Assembly (NCBI GenBank): GCA_002898075.1
Contig: BDSV01000167.1
Location: forward strand, 1 to 42,029
From: a bacterium BMS3Abin03
GTDB lineage: Bacteria > Bacteroidota > Ignavibacteria > Ignavibacteriales > Ignavibacteriaceae
Length of the DNA: 42,029 nt
Direction of reading: 5' to 3'
Position numbers and translations under genes: made by a program. Under the pieces are notes generated by a model that saw only the letters and a program-made list of their open reading frames with translations, was not told the DNA's origin and made no database searches. Each line of letters opens with the position of its first letter. Position 1 is the stretch's first letter. Shown here in pieces: positions 36,470 through 42,029 of the stretch.

Positions 36470-38185
36470 ATGAATAAATATACTAAATCATATATATATT
36501 TAATACTTTTTCTACTAGTACTATTATTCTTTCCAAATCATTCATTTGCCCAATCGACATTAGATTGCAGTCAATGTCATGGGGATGAAAACGATCTTTG
36601 GTTATTAAGTCATCACGCAGATACTCAAAACGATGTTGCCAATGAACTTGCAGAAGAGTGGGCCGGCTTACCGCCCGATTCCGTAATATTCGGACAGGAT
36701 GCGGAAGACTGTGTTGCCTGCCATAGCGCAACATCTATTACAGCTAACGGCGGAATGACTGAAGTTCAGACGATGGGATATTTTTTCTCTACCACTAACG
36801 GGTTTTATACAGATTCAACTTATGCATTGCATACAGATGAATGGCCTCACAATGCATGCGTTACCTGCCACGATGTCCCGGCTGATCACACAACATCATT
36901 TATGTCAACACTATCCATATTTAACTCACCTACAGCTCAATATGATTCTGTTGCAAATGCCTCGACACTATGCGGACAGTGCCATGGAACATTAAGATAC
37001 GCCGGTACTGACCACAGAAGAATGGATGCCTGGTTGATGAGCAAGCATGGTCATGGCGGGCAGGATGACGTTGCGGGCGAGCTTGCTGAAGAATGGGCGG
37101 GAAGTACTCCCGAAGAAGTTATTGGCGAAGAAGACTGCATAGCATGTCACGCTTCAACTTCAGTTTTATTAAACGGTGGGATTTCCGAAGCCGATGCTTT
37201 GAACATGTTTTTCACAACAGAAAGCGGAGTATTCACCCAAAATACCGTTCCGCAAAATACTAACTTATGGCCTGAGGTTTCATGTACATCATGTCACAAT
37301 CAGCATAACCCTGATGAGATTTCTTACTTTAATTCCGAAACAAAAGAATATGAAGTATTTACTTCTTCGCAGGAATTATGCGGACAGTGTCATGGTAATC
37401 TTCGTTTTCCGGATACGGATCACTTAAGCTATAATATAGCACAGGGTACCGGCGGAATTGGTGTACCCGATTTACAAACAATGCCCGGAATTAAATGCGC
37501 CGATTGTCATATGCATGTCGGTGATGTCGACGGTACAAATGCCGTAATGTTTGGCGGACATCTCTGGTCAACATTCATACAGGAAGAAGACGGTAGTGAA
37601 TCCGCATCATGCACAAGCTGTCATACTTCTATAAACGCAAATACTGCACATTTAATTATTCAAGGTTGGCAGCAAGAATTTACAAATTTAGATTCGGTAG
37701 CAAACGTTCGAGTTGCGGCTGCAGATAGTTTCCTTGTAGGAAGCAACGACTCTACTAAAATTCATATGCTGGAGGAAGCACAGTTTAATCTCGCTTTTGC
37801 AGAAGGTGACGAAAGCGGCGGTGTGCATAATCATTCTTATACAACATCTCTATTGAATGATGCCATTAATAAAGCCACTTATATTATAACAGGTATAGAT
37901 GACAATTTAAACCCGGTTATCCGGGAATTTGTGCTGTACCAGAATTATCCGAATCCTTTCAATCCTTCTACTATTATCAAATTCAATCTGCCGGAAGTAT
38001 CAAAAGTAAAAATAGATGTCTTCAATGTTACAGGAGAAAGGATAACAACATTATTAAATGAGCAGGAAGACGCCGGCCTCCACACCATTCAATTTGATGC
38101 TGCTAATTTACCAAGCGGTATTTACTTCTATAGGTTGATTGCCGGAAAGTACCAAAAAACTATGAAGATGATTCTTCTACGTTAA
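36470..38185 (+). CDS. secreted nine-heme cytochrome c with T9SS sorting domain
   Basis: 571 residues: signal peptide (cleavage near HSFAQ), then nine CxxCH heme motifs (CSQCH, CVACH, CVTCH, CGQCH, CIACH, CTSCH, CGQCH, CADCH, CTSCH). An internal duplication is clear: NELAEEWAGLPPDSVI ... DCVACHSATS and GELAEEWAGSTPEEVI ... DCIACHASTS. After the last heme comes EAQFNLAFAEGDESGGVHNH, as in the C-terminal helices of NrfA/hydroxylamine-oxidoreductase-type multihemes. The last 85 residues form a type A T9SS sorting domain (YQNYPNPFNPST ... SGIYFYRLIAGKY). So an electron-carrying or reductase cytochrome should be displayed on the cell surface. Strong ribosome binding site. No partner cytochrome is adjacent. 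Confidence 0.92.
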   Translation: MNKYTKSYIYLILFLLVLLFFPNHSFAQSTLDCSQCHGDENDLWLLSHHADTQNDVANELAEEWAGLPPDSVIFGQDAEDCVACHSATSITANGGMTEVQTMGYFFSTTNGFYTDSTYALHTDEWPHNACVTCHDVPADHTTSFMSTLSIFNSPTAQYDSVANASTLCGQCHGTLRYAGTDHRRMDAWLMSKHGHGGQDDVAGELAEEWAGSTPEEVIGEEDCIACHASTSVLLNGGISEADALNMFFTTESGVFTQNTVPQNTNLWPEVSCTSCHNQHNPDEISYFNSETKEYEVFTSSQELCGQCHGNLRFPDTDHLSYNIAQGTGGIGVPDLQTMPGIKCADCHMHVGDVDGTNAVMFGGHLWSTFIQEEDGSESASCTSCHTSINANTAHLIIQGWQQEFTNLDSVANVRVAAADSFLVGSNDSTKIHMLEEAQFNLAFAEGDESGGVHNHSYTTSLLNDAINKATYIITGIDDNLNPVIREFVLYQNYPNPFNPSTIIKFNLPEVSKVKIDVFNVTGERITTLLNEQEDAGLHTIQFDAANLPSGIYFYRLIAGKYQKTMKMILLR

Positions 38186-38225
38186 CTGTTAGTGACCACT
38201 TCTGTGAGGTTACTAATTTAATGAT

Positions 38226-38245
38226 AAAAGGCAAATGCCTTTTTA
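38226..38245 (+). terminator. terminator of the cytochrome gene
   Basis: AAAAGGC (38226-38232) pairs with GCCTTTT (38237-38243) across a four-base loop, followed by T residues, 40 bases after the stop. A second hairpin, AAAATCTGCC / GGCAGATTTT (38417-38465) followed by T residues, may be a backup. Confidence 0.65.
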
Positions 38246-38309
38246 AAGGTCTCAAGTTTACCGCCTAGAATATTAAACTGTTAAAACAGTTAATAATTCA
38301 AGTTATCGT

Positions 38310-38342
38310 TTCATTAACACCGGGATTAATCCCGGTGTTAAT
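38310..38342. repeat. palindrome CATTAACACCGGGAT / ATCCCGGTGTTAATG
   Basis: A near-perfect palindrome around 38313-38342 (TTAACACCGGGAT-TA-ATCCCGGTGTTAA). It is related to CATTAACACCGGAA-TTTA-TTCCGGTG at about 34818-34842, so it belongs to a dispersed short repeat family. Confidence 0.6.
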
Positions 38343-38535
38343 GGAAAATAAATGCTGATAATTTAACGGTTAACTTGAGTACGTTAAAATAAATCTGTAG
38401 AATAAAAAATGTTAATAAAATCTGCCTGTTAGTATTAATACATCTGAATACATCTGGCAGATTTTTTATTGGGGAATAATTCCGGCTGAATATTCTTATC
38501 GTATTTGAAAATTCTATCCGGATGATATTATTACT

Positions 38536-38722
38536 CCGGCAATAAAAAAGGTTGCATTCAGTTCGCTTTTAATTTGGTTTTCGGATTTTAATTTTTTAAT
38601 GAACTCACCCTAATCACTCCCCGCAAATGACAGGAAGAAAAGAACATGGAAAAACCCGAAAATCAAATGTGAATTATATTATAACTTCTCAACAAATTAA
38701 ATGCACAGTAAATAATTGCCGG
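38536..38722. repeat. 187-bp MITE-like element, copy 2 (inverted)
   Basis: CCGGCAAT (38536-38543) and ATTGCCGG (38715-38722) are perfect inverted ends. The whole unit is the reverse complement of 18702-18889 with only scattered differences. Non-coding. Confidence 0.8.
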
Positions 38723-39209
38723 GTTAATAGTTGTTTCAGGTTTATGAAATTTACCCTTTTTATTATTAATGAAGATTTTCAATTAACCCCGTGATGAGTG
38801 AAATGTTTGTAATAAAAATACGAAACCACTGCAGGGGTAAAATATTCTATGGCTCGTCAGAAAACTTTCCGCTAATAATTTATGAACCGGATCTAAAAAA
38901 AGTTAATTAGGAGGAAACCGGATGAGTTTTTTGAATAAAAACATAATTTTGTTAAACATAACTTTTTGTTGCTGACTCGTCTATATCATATTACTAATAA
39001 AGTTTTAATGCACAACGATCTATATATGGTATGTTTCGTAACAAATCTCAAATGGTGTTTTATTATAAGGTAAAATTTTGATTATGGTTGGTTAATAGTT
39101 ATATATTTGATAAAATTATATGATATATTTTTTTTTGAATTGCTTTGTTTGATGATATAATTTTAACTATGGGTTCACAAGAAAATACATATAAGTTAAG
39201 AAGTATGAA

Positions 39210-39878
39210 ATGAGCACCTATGTTTTAATGAAAATCCTTGAGTCTGCGCCAAACCGATATGATAGGGGAATCAATATACTTACTTTCGGCAGATTAAATA
39301 AAGTTTACGATCGATTAGTTTCACACATTAAAAAAGATCAGCAAGTGCTTGATATCGGCTGCGGAACCGGGGAATTGACTTTAAAAGCAGCCCGGAAAGG
39401 CGCATTCGTTAAAGGTATCGATATAAACCCGCAGATGCTGGAAATAGCACGCCGGAAAATTAATGATGCATACGTATCAGACAATGTACAACTGATTGAA
39501 AAAGGAGTTGCAGAGCTTGGAGATGAAAACCCCGGACAGTACGATGCTGTAATGAGCAGTCTCTGCTTTTCGGAATTATCTGAAGACGAATTAAATTATA
39601 CATTGAAAATGATTTGGAGAATTTTAAAACACGACGGACTTTTGCTTATTGCGGATGAAACTAATCCTGAAATATTTTTCAAAAAAATTATTGTTGGAAT
39701 GATAAGAATTCCGCTTACTATTTTAACATATCTACTTACTCAAACAACTACAAAAGCGATAACAAAATTACAGGAAAGAATAGTTGAAGCCGGTTTCAAT
39801 ATAATATCTATCAGAAGAAGTAAACTGGATGATTTTATAGAAATAGCGGCTAAAAAGCCGAAAGGAGATGAAAAATGA
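39210..39878 (+). CDS. cpaM: SAM-dependent methyltransferase of the corrinoid-protein-associated (CpaM) type
   Basis: 222 residues, class I Rossmann methyltransferase: motif I QVLDIGCGTGELTLKAA, motif II FVKGIDINPQML, then YDAVMSSLCFSELSEDEL and GLLLIADETNP. The N-terminus (YVLMKILESAPNRYDRGINI, then LTFGRLNKVYDRL) is characteristic of methyltransferases that, as I recall, are named corrinoid-protein-associated CpaM because they sit beside HgcAB-like fusion genes. Its stop overlaps the next start by four bases (ATGA), a tight operon. It may supply or accept methyl groups in a corrinoid reaction. An ATG at 39228 is an alternative start. The symbol rests on memory and context. Confidence 0.8.
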   Translation: MSTYVLMKILESAPNRYDRGINILTFGRLNKVYDRLVSHIKKDQQVLDIGCGTGELTLKAARKGAFVKGIDINPQMLEIARRKINDAYVSDNVQLIEKGVAELGDENPGQYDAVMSSLCFSELSEDELNYTLKMIWRILKHDGLLLIADETNPEIFFKKIIVGMIRIPLTILTYLLTQTTTKAITKLQERIVEAGFNIISIRRSKLDDFIEIAAKKPKGDEK

Positions 39879-41029
39879 AATCTCTTGGTTACATTATTAC
39901 AAATATTGTTGAAACATTACTGAGAGTGATTCCTTTTCCTGCTAAAACCGGCATGATTAAAATCGGTAGCCCCGATCGAAACTCCCCAGTTCTGCTAACT
40001 TGCAATTTTCATTTAACGGTGGAAAGAGTAAAGAAACAGTTAAAAGGAATGAACTGCTATTTACTTGTTGCAAACAGCAAAGGGATTAATGTTTGGTGTG
40101 CTGCAACCGGAGGTTTGCTAACGAATCACGATGTTATTTCAGTGTTAAAAACAAGCGGCATTGAAGAATTAGTAGAGCATAAAAAAGTTATCCTGCCGCA
40201 GCTCGCTGCAACGGGTATCGAGACAAAAGTAATACTGGAAAAGACCGGCTGGAGAATAATTTGGGGACCTGTTTACGCAAAGAATATTCCGGAATTCATT
40301 AATAATAATTTTAACTCGACTCAGGAAATGAGAAAGGTTAATTTCCCGCTGATACAAAGATTTGAAATGGCTGTTTCCTGGGCTTTCCCGATTTCATTGG
40401 TTGTTGCTTTCATCTTTTTCTTTTTTTGGAAAGAAGATATTCTTCTTCTCACATCACTCATCTGGGCATTATCTCTTTTAATATTCATATCATTCCCTCT
40501 TTATAGTAATCTGCTCAATGTAAAAAGTAAAAGAGTAGGATTTATATTATTTGATTTCGGGCGCGGAGGATTTCAAATAATTTTATGGGCTGCTTTCGTA
40601 ACCGTTTTAGCGGCAGTAACATTTTTTAATAGAAATTTTTCCTGGCAGGTAATGATACATTGGGGTTTTCTTTCGCTTGTGGTTATTTTAATATTAAGTC
40701 TCGATTTAGCAGGAAGTACACCAGTTTATAAAAGCGGATTGCATGAAGACCGTTTGCTTGATGTTTATCTTGATTTAGAAAAATGTAAAGGTGCAGGATT
40801 TTGCGAGCAAGTCTGCCCAAGGAATTGTTACGTAGTAGATAAAACCCCTCGCAAAACCAGAAGACCGCGCGGAGAATTATGTGTTCAATGCGGAGCTTGT
40901 ATAGTACAATGCCCTTTTGATGCTCTCTATTTTAAAAACCCGCATGGTGATGTAATACCACCCGATTCTATACGGAAGTTTAAACTTAATTTAATGGGCA
41001 AACGATTTATAAAAACAAAGAACGATTAA
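39875..41029 (+). CDS. HgcA-HgcB-like fusion: corrinoid-binding membrane protein with ferredoxin tail
   Basis: 384 residues. Residues 30-155 match the HgcA corrinoid domain (related to CdhD): VLLTCNFHLTVERVKKQL, the cap helix GINVWCAATGG with Cys75 as probable lower ligand of cobalt, VILPQLAATGI, and WRIIWGPVYAKNIPEFI. About four membrane helices follow (165-285), closing with LAGSTPVYKSG as in HgcA. A two-cluster ferredoxin like HgcB forms the tail (CKGAGFCEQVCPRNC, Cys304-318; CVQCGACIVQCP, Cys336-346). HgcA and HgcB methylate mercury in anaerobes. Here the motif has TG where GK is conserved, and one cluster cysteine is Ala307, so mercury methylation is not assured. Preceded by AAAGGAGATG, overlapping the methyltransferase gene. 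Confidence 0.88.
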   Translation: MKSLGYIITNIVETLLRVIPFPAKTGMIKIGSPDRNSPVLLTCNFHLTVERVKKQLKGMNCYLLVANSKGINVWCAATGGLLTNHDVISVLKTSGIEELVEHKKVILPQLAATGIETKVILEKTGWRIIWGPVYAKNIPEFINNNFNSTQEMRKVNFPLIQRFEMAVSWAFPISLVVAFIFFFFWKEDILLLTSLIWALSLLIFISFPLYSNLLNVKSKRVGFILFDFGRGGFQIILWAAFVTVLAAVTFFNRNFSWQVMIHWGFLSLVVILILSLDLAGSTPVYKSGLHEDRLLDVYLDLEKCKGAGFCEQVCPRNCYVVDKTPRKTRRPRGELCVQCGACIVQCPFDALYFKNPHGDVIPPDSIRKFKLNLMGKRFIKTKND

Positions 41030-41052
41030 TTTCAATACATTTTAATTGAGTT

Positions 41053-41568
41053 ATGATACCTGTAATAATCTGGATAGTGATGATCTTAGGTGGTGGAGTA
41101 TTATCTATTTGGCTAGACCTGCAGTGGTTCCCTGAAATTTTTTCCAGTATTTTCATTCACATTATTACATTTGTTGCAGGAGTCTTTATATTCTTTTTTG
41201 TTATGAATGCAAGCAGAAATACCGGTAGATTTTTAGCAAAATTCGGACGTGAGTGTGATGTGCCTCGGCTTGAAACAAACAAACTTGTTACGACTGGCAT
41301 CTATTCCTGCATGCGCCACCCAATGCATTTCGGACTGTTGTTTTCTCCGCTTTCAATTGCACTGATTTTGGGTTTGCCTACTTTCGTTTTAATCATTGCC
41401 CCGGCAGAGATGATAATAATATTACTTCTGATCAAATTCGTAGAAGAACCGCAGGCAATACGTAAGTTTGGAAACGATTATAAAAAATATATGGAACAGG
41501 TTCCATTCTTCTCTCTGAAAGCGGAATGTTTGAGAAAATTATTTTTAAAGGATAATGATATTTGGTAG
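41053..41568 (+). CDS. isoprenylcysteine methyltransferase-like membrane protein
   Basis: 171 residues with about four membrane helices. The signature LVTTGIYSCMRHPMHFGLLF and the end FVEEPQAIRKFGNDYKKYMEQVPFF are those of the ICMT/PEMT-like membrane methyltransferases (RHPxY, EE...G.Y..Y), which use S-adenosylmethionine on lipid-anchored or small hydrophobic substrates. It starts 23 bases after the HgcAB-like gene on the same strand, hence is probably the third gene of that operon. Its substrate is unknown; a role in the same methyl-transfer chemistry is possible. Confidence 0.78.
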   Translation: MIPVIIWIVMILGGGVLSIWLDLQWFPEIFSSIFIHIITFVAGVFIFFFVMNASRNTGRFLAKFGRECDVPRLETNKLVTTGIYSCMRHPMHFGLLFSPLSIALILGLPTFVLIIAPAEMIIILLLIKFVEEPQAIRKFGNDYKKYMEQVPFFSLKAECLRKLFLKDNDIW

Positions 41569-41689
41569 TTAGGCTGTTAACAAACGGTCATGAATTATTG
41601 CCTTAAAAAAAGAGTTAATTTTTAAAGTTAAGAAAAAATTTTTTATGTGCTAAATAATATTTAAAAATGATTCTTAAGGTCATAAATTA

Positions 41690-41707
41690 TTATCAGATGT
41701 CTGATAA
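41690..41707. promoter_or_regulatory. inverted repeat TTATCAGA-TG-TCTGATAA
   Basis: Eight-base arms around two bases, in the intergenic region 118 bases ahead of the partial gene at the right edge. A possible operator; no regulator can be assigned. Confidence 0.35.
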
Positions 41708-41824
41708 AAGTGATTAATATAATCATCATAGATATAGCTTTTATAAAAGATATTAATTTGACAAAATTTACTTCAAGTATATATTAGAAATGTATTGTTA
41801 GTAAAATAAGATAGGAAAGAAATA

Positions 41825-42029
41825 ATGAACATTAAACAAGAAAAAGTTGAGAAGCTAATTGAATTATATGAAAAGTATAAAGCTTCATCACATAAACTTG
41901 AAGATGAATTAAAAGCCATGGGGAAAGATCAGTTTGATATGGTGATACCAGATCTTCATAATCCTGATAGGGAGAATGTATTTGATTATATAAAAAATTT
42001 GTCTCAGATAGAACAACACGCTGTAAAAG
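41825..42029 (+). CDS. partial hypothetical protein, cut by the window edge
   Basis: The first 68 codons of a gene, starting at an ATG with AGGAAAG six bases upstream. Sequence: MNIKQEKVEKLIELYEKYKA, then helical, charged residues (KLEDELKAMGKDQFD), a DLHNPDRENVFDYIKNL stretch. No family recognised from this part. Confidence 0.6.
   Translation, partial: MNIKQEKVEKLIELYEKYKASSHKLEDELKAMGKDQFDMVIPDLHNPDRENVFDYIKNLSQIEQHAVK

Larger units (their letters stand above)
38186..39209. other. kilobase intergenic region ahead of the methyltransferase operon
   Basis: Holds the cytochrome terminator, the CACCGGG palindrome, a second terminator-like hairpin (38417-38465), and the second copy of the 188-bp MITE-like element (38536-38722). 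The rest (38730-39209) is AT-rich and should carry the promoter for the 39210 operon. No ORF of note was found. Confidence 0.5.

Noticed and set aside
39875..41029. Calling this gene a proven mercury methylation gene pair (hgcAB)
   Set aside because: The cap helix lacks the conserved GK, the ferredoxin lacks one Cys, and the two domains are fused. Relationship is clear, function is not.

Overview
The window (AT-rich, roughly one third GC by eye) reads as chromosome of an Ignavibacteria-like member of the Bacteroidota/Chlorobiota group. Two secreted proteins end in type IX secretion (T9SS) sorting domains with the NYPNPFNPST motif typical of that group. Promoters of the TTG-N20-TAnnTTTG type can be seen, and many intergenic spaces hold short palindromic repeats. 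No rRNA, tRNA, CRISPR array or complete insertion sequence was seen.

Layout. 1-523: gene-poor, with repeat remnants. 523-8446: a six-PAS hybrid histidine kinase, a pullulanase with a secreted partner, and a small membrane-protein pair. 8689-13940: central metabolism (fumarase, the kbl-tdh threonine degradation pair) plus a macro-domain protein and a DUF559 nuclease carried in a CCCCTCCTT repeat element. 14069-23681: TerB-like protein, M14 carboxypeptidase, two EamA transporters, a T9SS protein, enolase, and a DUF134 regulator with a His-rich NifX-like protein behind a perfect 20-bp palindromic operator.

23835-27114: probable copper acquisition operon. It holds a CsoR-family regulator without the usual metal ligands, a small CxxC thioredoxin-like protein, and an OprC/NosA-like TonB receptor with a heavy-metal-associated (HMA) domain fused to its C-terminus. 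A promoter/operator motif, TTGACA-R-ACACCCC, lies ahead of both the regulator and the thioredoxin-like gene.

27422-36129: mercury resistance island. An ArsR-type regulator overlaps its own operator; then come MerP-like, MerT-MerP fusion, MerA with N-terminal HMA, a DUF302 protein, a membrane protein, a second MerA/glutathione-reductase-like flavoprotein, and debris (a MerB C-terminal remnant, a truncated DUF2652 gene, a beta-propeller fragment and two frameshifted genes).

36470-41568: a T9SS-exported nine-heme cytochrome c with its ribosome binding site in a possible hairpin, then a three-gene operon that is the most interesting item here: a SAM-dependent methyltransferase (CpaM-like), a single-chain HgcA-HgcB-like corrinoid/ferredoxin membrane protein, and an isoprenylcysteine-methyltransferase-like membrane protein. 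The HgcA cap-helix motif is NVWCAATGG rather than the NVWCA(A/G)GK of proven mercury methylators, and one ferredoxin cysteine is Ala. It is therefore probably a related methyl-transfer system of unknown substrate, lying next to mercury detoxification genes. A partial gene runs off the right edge.
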